DNA of 64,000 nucleotides from Candidatus Planktophila limnetica (GTDB lineage Bacteria; Actinomycetota; Actinomycetes; Nanopelagicales; Nanopelagicaceae). Position 1 is the stretch's first letter. The number at the start of each line of letters is the position of its first letter. The stretch lies in contig NZ_CP016782.1 of assembly GCF_002288365.1 (NCBI RefSeq), positions 1,178,001 through 1,242,000 of the forward strand. Direction: 5' to 3'. This document shows positions 1-9,604 of this stretch, piece by piece. The translations under genes and the position numbers were made by a program. The notes under the pieces are model-generated. The model was not told the origin of the DNA, searched no databases, and saw nothing but the letters and a program-made list of their open reading frames with translations.

Positions 1-2343
1 GCTTAATTGCGCAACACCCGTCCAACTCTGGGGATCTGCGCTATGAATTCCGGCATCACTTAATGCCTTAATAATTGATGCGGCACCATTAGCGCGCTCA
101 CCGGAAAGAGCCGAACGTAACTCAGCTACTAGCGCGGGCGTAGTAATTGGACGTGGCAGTGAGTATTGCTCAAGTTCTTCACTGGATTTATTAAGTATTG
201 CTCCTGCAATTTCTTCAAAGAATTGCGATGGCTGATCATCTTCGTATGAAACACATGTAACAAATAATGAGTGTCGTGCGCGTGTGGTTGCAACATGTAA
301 TAAGCGACGTTCATCTTCTAAGAGTGCACCCGCTGCAATAACGTCGAGTTCAATGCGTGCAAGATTTCCATGACGTTCGCGTTCAACAAGTCTTTCAGCA
401 CCGAGCAGCGAACTGCGTTGACGTAAATTTGGCCATGAACCTTCTTGCAGACCAGCAACTGCAACAAGATCCCATTGGCGACCCTTTGCAGCATGGACTG
501 TAAGTATTTCAACGCAATCAGGACGTTGACCTTGGGCGGTAATAACATCGCCAGCAATAATTTCGGCGCTTATTTCGCGGATAAATGCTTGAGCGCCCGA
601 TAGTGGAAATCTTTCTGAGAAACGTTGTGCGCTTTGAAAGAGTTGCATCATTGCATCGAGATCTCGATCTGCGGCCGCTCCACGATTGCCACCACGCAAT
701 GCAATCTCTTGCCACGCGGTACTAAGTTTTGCACCATCACTTGTTTGCGCGTTATCCCAAATAGCCCAAAGTAAATCTTCACCACGTGCATCTGCTTTTC
801 TAGCAGCCACACGCGCTTTAGTTAGAAGTAAATTGATTCGAAGAATTGGTTCGGCGCCTTCAATAGAAATATCGCCAGTATCGACTGCTTCAATCAATAG
901 TTGATTGCCCGTGCGCTTGTCATCATCGCCACGATTCGCCAACAGTGCTCTGCGAATTCGGCGAAGTGAAATAGCATCGGCTCCACCACATTCGCTCAGT
1001 AATAAGCGCTCAACATTTTCTGTATTGAGATTCTTGGATTTAATCGCAATTTCTGCGAGCAAAATAAATGGCGCAATACTTGCATTAGTTGCTAGCGCTT
1101 CGAGTTCACCTGCGACTGGAATGGAAATTTGTGCAAATGCTCTTCGTACCGCACTTGTCAGCGAACCAGGAGATCGAACAAGTACTGCCATCTGCGAATA
1201 TGGCACACCATCGACTAGGTGAGCACGACGGAATTGATAAGCAATGTATTGAGCTTCTTCAGAGACAGATCGCAATCGCTCTATTGCAACATCACCTTCT
1301 GTTTTTTCATTAACGCATGAGCGTTGATGGGTCTGACCCGTAAGTCTGAAATTTGATGAAACACTCAAACCAACTGCGTGCGTTGCTTGAGCACTGCGAA
1401 AATCTTGATTCAAAATTACTTGTGTGCCATTTTGTTTAAGGTAATAATCAATTTCAGTACTCATGCCATCAGGGTCTGCGCCTCTGAAGCGACCGATTGC
1501 ACTGTGAGCATCTCCGACAAGAACTAGATCTTGTGGTGCAAGCAAGCGTAACAATCGTCTTTGTGCCGGATCTGTTTCTTGAAACTCATCGACCATAATT
1601 GTCTTAAATCTGTTGCGAAGTTCTGAGAGCAGATCTGGATTGATTTCTAGATGTCTGATTGCACGAGATAAAAGTTCGGATGGATCAATGCGCAGTTTTG
1701 AATCCCCAGCAGATACTTCACGTAAGAACATTGCCCCGTTATATCTCTTCCAAAATTCTGCAGCGCCTTGCCAATATTTCTCACCATAACTCTTTGCATA
1801 CTCTTCTAGTTTTTCTGGTGTTACTCCGCGCTCTGATGCACGCAAAATAAGATCTCGTAATTCACGAGCAAAGCCATGTGTTGATAACGCTAGATGTAAA
1901 TCTTCTGGCCACTGTCGATAGCCATCCGTAATGTCACCTTCTAAGAGATCGCGGATAAAGCTCTCTTGTTCTGGCCCGGATAACAAAATTGGATCCGGAT
2001 CATCAATATGGGACTTCATCTTAAGAATAGAAAATGCGAGTGAGTGAAATGTGCGCGCAAGTGGTTCATACATCGTGGCACTGGTTTGTAGTGCAATTGC
2101 ATCGCGTAAATCTGATGCGCTTTCGCGGCCAAAGGTAATAAGCAGAATTGAATCTGGATTTTGTCCGTCATTTATTCGCGCAAGTGCTGAATGAATAAGC
2201 ACTGTTGTTTTTCCTGTGCCGGGGGCACCTAGCGCAATGATTGGTGAGTTGCGATGTGTAACGACAGAACTTTGTTGAGATGAAAGCGTGATTGCAGGGG
2301 CAACAGAAATATTGCCGACCAGGGTTACTTTCGCTTTACTCAC
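1..2343 (-). CDS. AdnA-like UvrD/Rep-family helicase (3' end beyond window)
   Basis: Superfamily I DNA helicase, 781 codons visible, running off the left edge. The Walker A motif GAPGTGKTT lies at residues 39-47, motif II reads VDEFQETDP, and a late motif begins LTVHAAKGRQWD followed by GLQEGSWP, which I associate with the actinobacterial AdnA subunit rather than housekeeping UvrD. AdnA works with AdnB as a helicase-nuclease that resects double-strand breaks; the AdnA nuclease domain and any adnB would lie beyond the edge, so the assignment rests on the motor motifs only. GTG is the only plausible start (GTG AGT AAA GCG), with no upstream Shine-Dalgarno. The gene follows typA on the same strand, separated by a terminator hairpin. 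PcrA/UvrD is the alternative. Confidence 0.85.
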   Translation of the reverse strand, partial: MSKAKVTLVGNISVAPAITLSSQQSSVVTHRNSPIIALGAPGTGKTTVLIHSALARINDGQNPDSILLITFGRESASDLRDAIALQTSATMYEPLARTFHSLAFSILKMKSHIDDPDPILLSGPEQESFIRDLLEGDITDGYRQWPEDLHLALSTHGFARELRDLILRASERGVTPEKLEEYAKSYGEKYWQGAAEFWKRYNGAMFLREVSAGDSKLRIDPSELLSRAIRHLEINPDLLSELRNRFKTIMVDEFQETDPAQRRLLRLLAPQDLVLVGDAHSAIGRFRGADPDGMSTEIDYYLKQNGTQVILNQDFRSAQATHAVGLSVSSNFRLTGQTHQRSCVNEKTEGDVAIERLRSVSEEAQYIAYQFRRAHLVDGVPYSQMAVLVRSPGSLTSAVRRAFAQISIPVAGELEALATNASIAPFILLAEIAIKSKNLNTENVERLLLSECGGADAISLRRIRRALLANRGDDDKRTGNQLLIEAVDTGDISIEGAEPILRINLLLTKARVAARKADARGEDLLWAIWDNAQTSDGAKLSTAWQEIALRGGNRGAAADRDLDAMMQLFQSAQRFSERFPLSGAQAFIREISAEIIAGDVITAQGQRPDCVEILTVHAAKGRQWDLVAVAGLQEGSWPNLRQRSSLLGAERLVERERHGNLARIELDVIAAGALLEDERRLLHVATTRARHSLFVTCVSYEDDQPSQFFEEIAGAILNKSSEELEQYSLPRPITTPALVAELRSALSGERANGAASIIKALSDAGIHSADPQSWTGVAQLS

Positions 2344-2371
2344 AGTGGTTATCTTGCCCGACCCGTGTGAC

Positions 2372-2396
2372 AAAACCAGCCAAGAACGCGGCTGGT
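2372..2396 (-). terminator. Intrinsic terminator after typA
   Basis: A 7-bp perfect stem (plus-strand ACCAGCC at 2375-2381 and GGCTGGT at 2390-2396) with an 8-nt loop is followed on the minus strand by TTTT. It lies just after the typA stop and before the helicase GTG, so it probably ends the typA transcript. Confidence 0.6.
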
Positions 2397-2400
2397 AGAA

Positions 2401-4302
2401 CTAAGCGTTGAGGTTCGCCTTCTTTTGGCGTGATGTAGTGCGTGCACGTTCAGATCCATCGAGAACGACCTTACGAATTCGCACAACAGCTGGAGTTACT
2501 TCTACGCATTCATCTTCACGACAGAATTCGAGAGCACCTTCCATGTTGAGTTTCTTAGGTGGAATCAAACGCTCTGATTCATCTGTGCCTGATGCACGCA
2601 TGTTTGTTAATTTCTTTTCGCGAACACAGTTAACGTCCATGTCATCGCTACGTGAATTCTCACCAATAACCATACCTTCATACACTTCATCGCCAGGTTC
2701 TACGAAAATAGTTCCGCGATCTTGTGTTCCATAAAGCGCGTATGACGTAACTGTTCCGAGACGATCTGAAACAAGGGAGCCCGTACCGCGTGTGCGGATA
2801 TCTCCGTGCCATGCTTCGTAACCATCGAATACGTGGTGCAGTAAACCTGTACCGCGAGTTTCTGTTAAGAACTCAGTACGGAAACCAATAAGTCCACGTG
2901 AAGGAACTTTGTAATCCAGGCGAATCCAGCCAGTGCCGTGATTAACCATTTGTTCCATGCGGCCTTTGCGAAGTGCCATTAACTGAGTTAATACACCTAA
3001 ATATTCTTCTGGAGCATCAATTGTCAAACGCTCCATAGGTTCGTGAACTTTGCCATCAATTTTCTTGATAACTACTTGTGGCTTGCCAACAGTTAATTCA
3101 AAACCTTCGCGCTTCATGATTTCAACTAGAACTGCGAGCTGAAGTTCTCCGCGTCCTTGTACTTCCCATGTATCTGGACGTTCTGTATTTAGAACGCGCA
3201 ATGAAACGTTACCTACGAGTTCGGCATCTAAGCGACCCTTAACTTGGCGCGCTGTAAGTAGTTTCCCGCTCTTTCCAGCAAGTGGGGATGTGTTAATACC
3301 GATTGTCATAGAGATAGATGGTTCATCAACAATAATTGGTGGAAGTGCATGCGGATTATCTAGATCAGCAAGTGTCTCGCCCAATGTAATTGTTTCGATA
3401 CCTGCAACAGCGATGATGTCACCAGGGTGTGCCTCAAGTGCAGGTACACGTTCTAACGCTTCAGTAATAAGTAACTCTGAAACTTTTACACGCTCTGATG
3501 TGCCATCTGCTTTCATCCACATAACTGATTGACCTTTTTTGATGACACCTTCGCGCACGCGACAGAGTGCAAGGCGACCAAGAAATGGTGAGGAGTCAAG
3601 GTTTGTTACGTGCGCTTGTAGTGGTGCACCTTCGTGATAAACAGGTGCTGGAATTGCAGTAAAGATTGTGTCGAATAAAACATCGAGGTTTTCTTCTTCT
3701 GGCATTCCACCATCTGCAGGACGCTTAAGGGACGCGCGACCTGCTTTTGCAGATGCATAAATAACTGGGAATTCGATTTGTTCTTCATTTGCATCAAGAT
3801 CTAAGAATAATTCATACGCCTCATCGACTACTTCTGCGATACGTGAATCGGGGCGATCTACTTTATTAATAAGCAAGATAACTGGAAGGTTCTTTTCAAG
3901 TGCTTTGCGAAGTACGAAACGTGTTTGTGGAAGTGGGCCCTCTGAGGCATCGACGAGCAAAATAACGCCGTCAACCATTTCTAGTCCACGTTCTACTTCT
4001 CCACCGAAATCTGCGTGGCCTGGCGTATCAATAATGTTAACGATTGTGTCTCCGCGCTTAACAGCAGTGTTCTTAGCAAGAATCGTAATTCCCTTTTCGC
4101 GTTCTAGATCCATTGAATCCATCATGCGATCCTGGCTATCGTCTTGCTTCTTATAAGCCGCGAAAGCACCTGATTGCCACAACATGGCATCAACAAGAGT
4201 TGTCTTGCCGTGGTCTACGTGGGCGATGATTGCAACGTTGCGAAGATTCTCGCGCTTCTTTTGTGGCAGACCAGCTAAGTGCGCACTAGATGCTTTAGAC
4301 AT
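2401..4302 (-). CDS. typA: Ribosome-associated GTPase TypA/BipA
   Basis: Translational GTPase of the EF-G/LepA class that binds ribosomes and helps large-subunit assembly and growth under stress or cold; cytoplasmic. At 633 residues it matches the family length. G1 is AHVDHGKTT, G3 is DTPGHADFGG and G4 is NKVDRPDSR, followed by the EF-G-like beta-barrel and C-terminal domains. I chose the ATG at 4302 (MSKASSAHLAG) instead of an in-frame codon 25 residues upstream, because GGAG lies 10 nt before it and family homology begins just after. A hairpin overlaps that Shine-Dalgarno (see the leader feature). It is transcribed alone between mmsA upstream and the AdnA-like gene downstream. Confidence 0.95.
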   Translation of the reverse strand: MSKASSAHLAGLPQKKRENLRNVAIIAHVDHGKTTLVDAMLWQSGAFAAYKKQDDSQDRMMDSMDLEREKGITILAKNTAVKRGDTIVNIIDTPGHADFGGEVERGLEMVDGVILLVDASEGPLPQTRFVLRKALEKNLPVILLINKVDRPDSRIAEVVDEAYELFLDLDANEEQIEFPVIYASAKAGRASLKRPADGGMPEEENLDVLFDTIFTAIPAPVYHEGAPLQAHVTNLDSSPFLGRLALCRVREGVIKKGQSVMWMKADGTSERVKVSELLITEALERVPALEAHPGDIIAVAGIETITLGETLADLDNPHALPPIIVDEPSISMTIGINTSPLAGKSGKLLTARQVKGRLDAELVGNVSLRVLNTERPDTWEVQGRGELQLAVLVEIMKREGFELTVGKPQVVIKKIDGKVHEPMERLTIDAPEEYLGVLTQLMALRKGRMEQMVNHGTGWIRLDYKVPSRGLIGFRTEFLTETRGTGLLHHVFDGYEAWHGDIRTRGTGSLVSDRLGTVTSYALYGTQDRGTIFVEPGDEVYEGMVIGENSRSDDMDVNCVREKKLTNMRASGTDESERLIPPKKLNMEGALEFCREDECVEVTPAVVRIRKVVLDGSERARTTSRQKKANLNA

Positions 4303-4334
4303 TGAAATTTCACTCCAGACGTATGTGCTCTGGA
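4303..4334 (-). promoter_or_regulatory. typA leader hairpin covering the Shine-Dalgarno
   Basis: TCCAGA at 4314-4319 and TCTGGA at 4329-4334 (plus-strand coordinates) form a 6-bp inverted repeat with a 9-nt loop in the typA leader. The 3' arm on the minus strand includes most of GGAG, the only good ribosome binding site for the typA ATG. The pairing is visible in the sequence; a regulatory role is inference. Confidence 0.35.
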
Positions 4335-4421
4335 AGAACTTCACAGAACGTGCGAAGAATAGCAGTTGGGGTTGCAATCACTTAAATCGTAGGCAATTAC
4401 GCCTTAAATAAGAGATTTAAA

Positions 4422-5906
4422 TTACGTATTTTGTGGAAAACCTAAATTAATTCCACCATGACTTGGATCAAGCCATCTGCTTGTCACAACTTTGCCACGA
4501 GTGAAGAAATGCACGCCTTCTGTGCCATGTGCATGGCTGTCACCGAATAATGAATTCTTCCATCCGCCAAATGAGTAATACGCCATTGGCACAGGAATTG
4601 GAACGTTAATGCCAACCATTCCCACTTCAACTTCATTTTGATAACGACGAGCTGCGCCACCATCATTTGTAAAGATTGCAGTTCCGTTTCCGTATTGGTG
4701 TGAGTTAACAAGTGCCAGTGCTTCGTCATATGATTTAACGCGAATTACACTAAGAACTGGACCGAAAATTTCATCCGTATAGATAGACATCTTTGGTGTT
4801 ACGTGATCAAAAAGTGTTGGCCCAAGCCAGAAACCATTACCGCCAGGGTTAACGCTGCGACCATCGACAACAATTGTGGCGCCTTCTTTTTCACCTGCAT
4901 CAACGTATGAAGCAACTTTGTCACGGTGTACTTGTGTGACAAGTGGGCCCATGTCCGCGCCCTTTGTGCCATCGCCAGTTTTTAACTTAACTGCGCGCTC
5001 TTTAATCTTTGCAACTAACGCGTCTGCAACTGGTTCAACAACAACCAGTGCTGAGATTGCCATGCAGCGTTCGCCTGCAGAACCAAAGCCTGCGTTAATT
5101 GCCGCATCCGCTGCTAAATCTAAATCAGCATCTGGCAGAACAACCATGTGATTCTTTGCTCCACCAAGTGCTTGAACACGCTTGCCAGATTTTGTTCCGG
5201 TTTCATAAACATATTTTGCAATTGGAGTTGAACCAACGAATGAAACTGATTTGATTCCTGGATGCGTCAAGATTGCATCGACAACTTCCTTGTCGCCATG
5301 AACAACGTTAAATACGCCATCTGGCAATCCTGCTTCTTTCCATAATTGCGCCATGAACATCGCAGCACTTGGATCTTTTTCTGATGGCTTAACGATGACT
5401 GTGTTTCCGCAAGCAATAGCAACTGGGAAGAACCACATCGGAACCATTGCTGGAAAGTTAAATGGAGAAATAATCGCAACTGGTCCAAGTGCTTGGCGGA
5501 TTGAATACACATCCACGCCAGTTGAAACTTCTTCTGAGAATCCGCCCTTTAGTAGGTGTGGAATTCCGCAAGCGAATTCAACAACTTCAAGTCCGCGCGT
5601 TACTTCACCGGCAGCATCGCTGAGAACTTTTCCATGCTCGGAAGTAATGAGAGCAGCAATTTTTTCTTTGTTTGTATTAACTAATTCGCGAAATGCGAAT
5701 AAAACATTAACGCGCTTAGTGAGCGAACTATGGCGCCATTCTGCAAATGCGTCCGTTGCAGACTTAACTGCAGCGTCAACTGTTGCAGCGGTGCCGAATG
5801 CAACTTTCTTAGAAACCTCGCCAGTTGCAGGATTAAAAATATCCCCGTGACGTTTTGCCGAGTCGTCGAAAGTTTTTCCGTTTATCCAATGGGTAATTTC
5901 GCTCAT
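4422..5906 (-). CDS. mmsA: CoA-acylating methylmalonate-semialdehyde dehydrogenase
   Basis: Aldehyde dehydrogenase superfamily enzyme, 494 residues. The MMSDH branch oxidises methylmalonate or malonate semialdehyde with NAD and CoA to propionyl-CoA or acetyl-CoA, in valine, thymine or beta-alanine breakdown. The signature PFNFPAMVPMWFFP is at 149-162, and the catalytic Cys281 sits in GERCMAIS as in MMSDH rather than the usual GQ.C context. The gene is divergent from an omega-aminotransferase (62 bp between starts), whose product could be the semialdehyde substrate. The ATG is preceded by TAGTGT and 6 nt with no Shine-Dalgarno, so the mRNA may be leaderless. Confidence 0.9.
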   Translation of the reverse strand: MSEITHWINGKTFDDSAKRHGDIFNPATGEVSKKVAFGTAATVDAAVKSATDAFAEWRHSSLTKRVNVLFAFRELVNTNKEKIAALITSEHGKVLSDAAGEVTRGLEVVEFACGIPHLLKGGFSEEVSTGVDVYSIRQALGPVAIISPFNFPAMVPMWFFPVAIACGNTVIVKPSEKDPSAAMFMAQLWKEAGLPDGVFNVVHGDKEVVDAILTHPGIKSVSFVGSTPIAKYVYETGTKSGKRVQALGGAKNHMVVLPDADLDLAADAAINAGFGSAGERCMAISALVVVEPVADALVAKIKERAVKLKTGDGTKGADMGPLVTQVHRDKVASYVDAGEKEGATIVVDGRSVNPGGNGFWLGPTLFDHVTPKMSIYTDEIFGPVLSVIRVKSYDEALALVNSHQYGNGTAIFTNDGGAARRYQNEVEVGMVGINVPIPVPMAYYSFGGWKNSLFGDSHAHGTEGVHFFTRGKVVTSRWLDPSHGGINLGFPQNT

Positions 5907-5912
5907 AGACGC

Positions 5913-5918
5913 ACACTA
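5913..5918 (-). promoter_or_regulatory. Candidate -10 box for leaderless mmsA
   Basis: On the minus strand TAGTGT stands 6 nt before the mmsA ATG, which would put the transcription start at or next to the start codon. No clear -35 is visible. Confidence 0.45.
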
Positions 5919-5924
5919 TCTGAG

Positions 5925-5935
5925 AGCATTATGCT
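5925..5935. promoter_or_regulatory. Palindrome between divergent mmsA and aminotransferase
   Basis: AGCATTATGCT is an 11-bp perfect palindrome with a single central base, in the 62-bp divergent promoter region, immediately upstream of the mmsA -10 box. Position and symmetry suit an operator for a dimeric regulator; no regulator gene is adjacent. Confidence 0.3.
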
Positions 5936-5968
5936 TACGCTATTCAGTGTTGAAGGGAAGTCTTTTTC

Positions 5969-7318
5969 GTGTCAAACCCACAGGCAGATCCAAAAAAAGG
6001 TGCTGCAGTAACGGCAGCCGACCACTCTTTTGTTTTTCACTCATGGTCAGCCCAAGGTCAAATTAAACCTCTTCCTGTGGCCGGCAGTTCTGGTTCACGT
6101 TTTTGGGATTACGAAGGCAAAACTTATTTAGATTTTTCTTCACAACTTGTCTTTACAAATATTGGTCACCAACATCCAAAAGTTGTTAAAGCAATTCAAG
6201 ATCAAGCGGCAACACTGACTGCCCTTGCTCCACAGCATTCAAATGATGCGCGCAATGAAGCAGCCCAAAGAATTGTTGAATTAGCTGGTGGACATTTTAA
6301 GAAAGTTTTCTTCACCAATGGTGGAGCAGATGCTGTCGAAAATGCCATCCGCATGGCGCGCTTGCACACAAATAAGCACAAGGTTTTTTCAACATATCGT
6401 TCGTATCACGGCAACACTGGCTCATCAATTAACGCAACTGGTGACCCACGTCGTTTCCCAAATGAATATAGCTATGGTCACGTTCACTTCTGGGGTCCAT
6501 ATCTTTATCGCTCAGCATTTCTTTCAACAACGGAAGAAGAAGAGTGCGAACGCGCACTTGCTCACTTAGAACAGATGATTATTTTCGAAGGCCCCAACAC
6601 AGTTGGAGCAATTTTGCTTGAATCAGTTGGCGGAACTGCTGGTGTATTAGTTCCACCTAAGGGATATCTCGAAGGAGTTCGCGCGCTTTGCGATAAGTAC
6701 AAGATCATGTGGATTGCTGATGAAGTGATGTCAGGCTTTGGTCGCACAGGTAAGTGGTTTGCATATCAAAACTCAGCCGCTATTCCTGACTTAATCACAT
6801 TCGCTAAAGGTGTGACATCTGGGTATGTCCCACTCGGTGGAGTAGTTATCTCAGAGGCGATCTCAAATACATTTAATGACCGCGCATTTCCTGGTGGACT
6901 TACTTATTCAGGACACCCACTTGCTTGCGCCACAGCGGTTGCAACTATCGATGTCATGAAAGAAGAAAAGATGCTTGAAAACGCCACCATGATTGGTGAG
7001 AAAGTTTTCGCTCCTGGACTTGTTGAATTAGCAAAGAAACACAAAGTTATTGGCGATGTTCGCGGTGGCGGTGTTTTCTGGGGAATCGATATCGTTACAA
7101 GTCGAACAACTCGAAATCCAATGGCTGCATACGGTGGAACAAGTCCTGAAATGAATGAACTTGTTGCTGCATGTAAAGCTGCAGGTTTAATGCCATTTAA
7201 TAACTTCAACCGAATTCACTTGTGTCCACCGTGCAATATCTCAGTAGAAGATGCCAAGTTGGGTCTAGAGATGTTTGATAAAGCGCTCGAATCAGTTGCT
7301 AAATATTACAAAGAGTAA
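5969..7318 (+). CDS. Class III omega-aminotransferase
   Basis: PLP-dependent fold-type I aminotransferase, 449 residues. It has the class III pattern: FTNGGADAVENAIRMAR near 115-131, the cofactor Asp251 in IADEVMSGFGRTG, and the Schiff-base Lys280 in DLITFAKGVTSGY. Related enzymes use beta-alanine, 3-aminoisobutyrate, taurine or polyamines with pyruvate; sequence alone does not fix the substrate. Divergence from mmsA favours beta-alanine or 3-aminoisobutyrate, whose products MmsA would consume. The start is GTG at 5969, with a GAAGGGAAG ribosome site 8 nt upstream. The gene ends 3 nt from convergent ychF. Confidence 0.85.
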   Translation: MSNPQADPKKGAAVTAADHSFVFHSWSAQGQIKPLPVAGSSGSRFWDYEGKTYLDFSSQLVFTNIGHQHPKVVKAIQDQAATLTALAPQHSNDARNEAAQRIVELAGGHFKKVFFTNGGADAVENAIRMARLHTNKHKVFSTYRSYHGNTGSSINATGDPRRFPNEYSYGHVHFWGPYLYRSAFLSTTEEEECERALAHLEQMIIFEGPNTVGAILLESVGGTAGVLVPPKGYLEGVRALCDKYKIMWIADEVMSGFGRTGKWFAYQNSAAIPDLITFAKGVTSGYVPLGGVVISEAISNTFNDRAFPGGLTYSGHPLACATAVATIDVMKEEKMLENATMIGEKVFAPGLVELAKKHKVIGDVRGGGVFWGIDIVTSRTTRNPMAAYGGTSPEMNELVAACKAAGLMPFNNFNRIHLCPPCNISVEDAKLGLEMFDKALESVAKYYKE

Positions 7319-7321
7319 AAA

Positions 7322-8395
7322 CTAAACGTTAAAGCGGAACTCGACTACGTCCCCGTCCGCCATTACGTAATCTTTGCCTTCCATTCGAACTTTGCCCTTT
7401 GACTTTGCATCTGCCACAGAACCAGCTTCGAGCAGATCATCAAATGAAACGATTTCGGCTTTAATAAATCCTTTTTGAAAATCAGTGTGAATAACTCCTG
7501 CAGCCATTGGCGCAGTGTCACCGTTATGAATTGTCCATGCACGAGTCTCTTTTGGCCCGGCAGTTAAATACGTTTGCAAGCCCAGTGTTTTAAATCCAAC
7601 GCGAGCAAGTGTTGCAAGGCCTGGTTCGGTTAAACCAATTGATTGCAGCAATTCGAGTGCATCTTCATCGCTGAGTTCTACAAGTTCAGACTCTGTCTTT
7701 GCATCCAGGAAAATTGCTTCAGCCGGTGCGACAAGTGCTGCTAACTTTTTCTTAAGTTCTTCATCACCGAGTTCGGCGGCATCTACGTTAAAGACATACA
7801 AGAATGGTTTTGCTGTAAGTAAGTGCAACTCTTTGAGTTCTGGTAAATCTATTTTGCTAGAAGATAATGGCTTTCCACTTTGTAGATGTGCTTCAGCCGC
7901 CTTCATTGCATCCAACACACTCTGGCGTTCTTTATTTACACGCGCTTCTTTTTCAATACGTGGCAGCGCTTTTTCAAGTGTCTGTAAATCTGCGAGCGCT
8001 AATTCAGTGTTAATGGTTTCCATATCACTTGCTGGATCGATTTTTCCATCAACGTGAACTACATCGCCGTCATTAAAGACTCGAATAACTTGGCAGATTG
8101 CATCTGTTTCGCGGATGTTTGCTAAGAACTTGTTTCCAAGGCCCGCACCTTCTGATGCGCCTTTAACAATTCCGGCGATATCTACAAATGAGAGTGCTGC
8201 TGGAAGAATTTTTTCTGAGCCATAAATCTTTGCAAGCTTTGGCAAACGATCATCTGGAACACCGACAACTCCGACGTTTGGTTCGATTGTGGCAAAGGGA
8301 TAGTTAGCGGCAAGAACATTGTTCTTAGTCAACGCATTAAAAAGGGTGGACTTGCCCACATTTGGCAGACCGACGATTCCGATTGAGAGGCTCAC
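7322..8395 (-). CDS. ychF: Obg-family ATPase YchF
   Basis: Universally conserved P-loop NTPase (OLA1/YchF) that prefers ATP and associates with ribosomes; cytoplasmic, linked to stress responses. Its 357 residues match the family. G1 GLPNVGKST is at 9-17, followed by [12 protein letters not shown] and [10 protein letters not shown]; the C-terminal TGS domain ends [14 protein letters not shown]. The start is GTG (GTG AGC CTC TCA), with TAGGCT 9 nt upstream on the minus strand as a possible -10. It converges with the aminotransferase across 3 nt and is divergent from rmuC. Confidence 0.95.
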   Translation of the reverse strand: MSLSIGIVGLPNVGKSTLFNALTKNNVLAANYPFATIEPNVGVVGVPDDRLPKLAKIYGSEKILPAALSFVDIAGIVKGASEGAGLGNKFLANIRETDAICQVIRVFNDGDVVHVDGKIDPASDMETINTELALADLQTLEKALPRIEKEARVNKERQSVLDAMKAAEAHLQSGKPLSSSKIDLPELKELHLLTAKPFLYVFNVDAAELGDEELKKKLAALVAPAEAIFLDAKTESELVELSDEDALELLQSIGLTEPGLATLARVGFKTLGLQTYLTAGPKETRAWTIHNGDTAPMAAGVIHTDFQKGFIKAEIVSFDDLLEAGSVADAKSKGKVRMEGKDYVMADGDVVEFRFNV

Positions 8396-8440
8396 GAGGA
8401 GTAGAGCCTACGCGCCTTCGTCAGTGGTTACTGCCACGAT

Positions 8441-9604
8441 ATGCCCATGCAAGCATCAACCGTGACCCTTCTCATTGGCCTTGCCATCGGTATCGCCCTT
8501 GGCTTTGTTATCGCCACCCTTAAATCTCGGGCAGCCAATGCCAACGCACTTGGTGCACAGGCACAAGTAAAGATGCTCACCGAACAATTATCTGCGGCGC
8601 AAACTCAACAAAATAACACCGTGAGACTAGATGAAGTTCTCAGCGATGTTAAGGCGCGCATGAATACATTAACAACGCAGTCACAAGAGGCTGAGAACAA
8701 AAGATTTGCCGCCGAATCTGCAATTAAAACTCAGATCGAATCTATGCGTGTGGGTAATCAATCTTTACTTGAGCAAGCAACCAAACTTGCCGGGGCTCTT
8801 TCTAATTCGCAGACTCGCGGAAAATTAGGGGAAACGCAATTAGAAATTCTCCTAGAAAGTGCTGGCCTCATCGAAGGCGTTCACTTTGAACGACAAGAGT
8901 CATCACGTTCTGATTCAGCAGATGTTTCTCGTCCCGACATCACGATCGCAATTCCTGGTGGCAGCCAGATATTTATCGATTCGAAGTTTCCATTTCATCG
9001 CTTCCTAGAAGCAGTGGATATGGAAGATCCTGATGCGCGTAGCGAAGCTATGGCTTTGCACGCAAAAGATTTACTTAAGCACGTTGATGCACTTGCAAAG
9101 CGTGACTATCAAGGAGTCTCTAACTCCCCTGACTTTGTTGTGCTCTTCGCACCCTTTGAATCAATTCTCTCTGAATCCTTAAAGGCTGATCCACAACTAC
9201 TTGAAAAAGCATTTTCAAAGCACGTGACCATTGCGACACCGACAACTATGTTGGCTCTGCTTCGCACAGTTGGATACGCGTTTAGTCGAAATGATTTGGC
9301 TCGAAATGCCAGCGAGATTCAAAACTTAGCGGGCGAATTACTCAAGCGAATTGGCTCACTCCATAGCAAGCTCTCTACTTTGGGTGATCGCATTAAAAGC
9401 GCCGAGCGTGCCTTTAACGATGTCATTGCTACTGCTGAAACAACTGTGATGCGACCAGCGCGCAAGATGATGCAACTAGGAGTATCTAGCGGAAGCAATA
9501 AGATTGCGGCTCTGGCAGATGTTGATGATGAAGTTCGCGCCATTAAATCTTCAGCACTAGAAATTGATTACATTGACGCAGAAGAGGATGAAGAGCAAGT
9601 ATGA
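8441..9604 (+). CDS. rmuC: DNA recombination protein RmuC
   Basis: RmuC family protein, 387 residues, thought to be a nuclease-like factor that limits DNA inversions and rearrangement at repeats. An N-terminal hydrophobic segment (about residues 7-27) probably anchors it in the membrane and is followed by a coiled-coil-like stretch to about residue 95. The core has SRPDITIAIPGG, IDSKFPFHRF, VVLFAPFES and TPTTMLALLRTVGYAF, all typical of the restriction-endonuclease-like RmuC domain. A second in-frame ATG two codons downstream is an alternative start. The stop overlaps the next start as ATGA. Confidence 0.93.
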   Translation: MPMQASTVTLLIGLAIGIALGFVIATLKSRAANANALGAQAQVKMLTEQLSAAQTQQNNTVRLDEVLSDVKARMNTLTTQSQEAENKRFAAESAIKTQIESMRVGNQSLLEQATKLAGALSNSQTRGKLGETQLEILLESAGLIEGVHFERQESSRSDSADVSRPDITIAIPGGSQIFIDSKFPFHRFLEAVDMEDPDARSEAMALHAKDLLKHVDALAKRDYQGVSNSPDFVVLFAPFESILSESLKADPQLLEKAFSKHVTIATPTTMLALLRTVGYAFSRNDLARNASEIQNLAGELLKRIGSLHSKLSTLGDRIKSAERAFNDVIATAETTVMRPARKMMQLGVSSGSNKIAALADVDDEVRAIKSSALEIDYIDAEEDEEQV

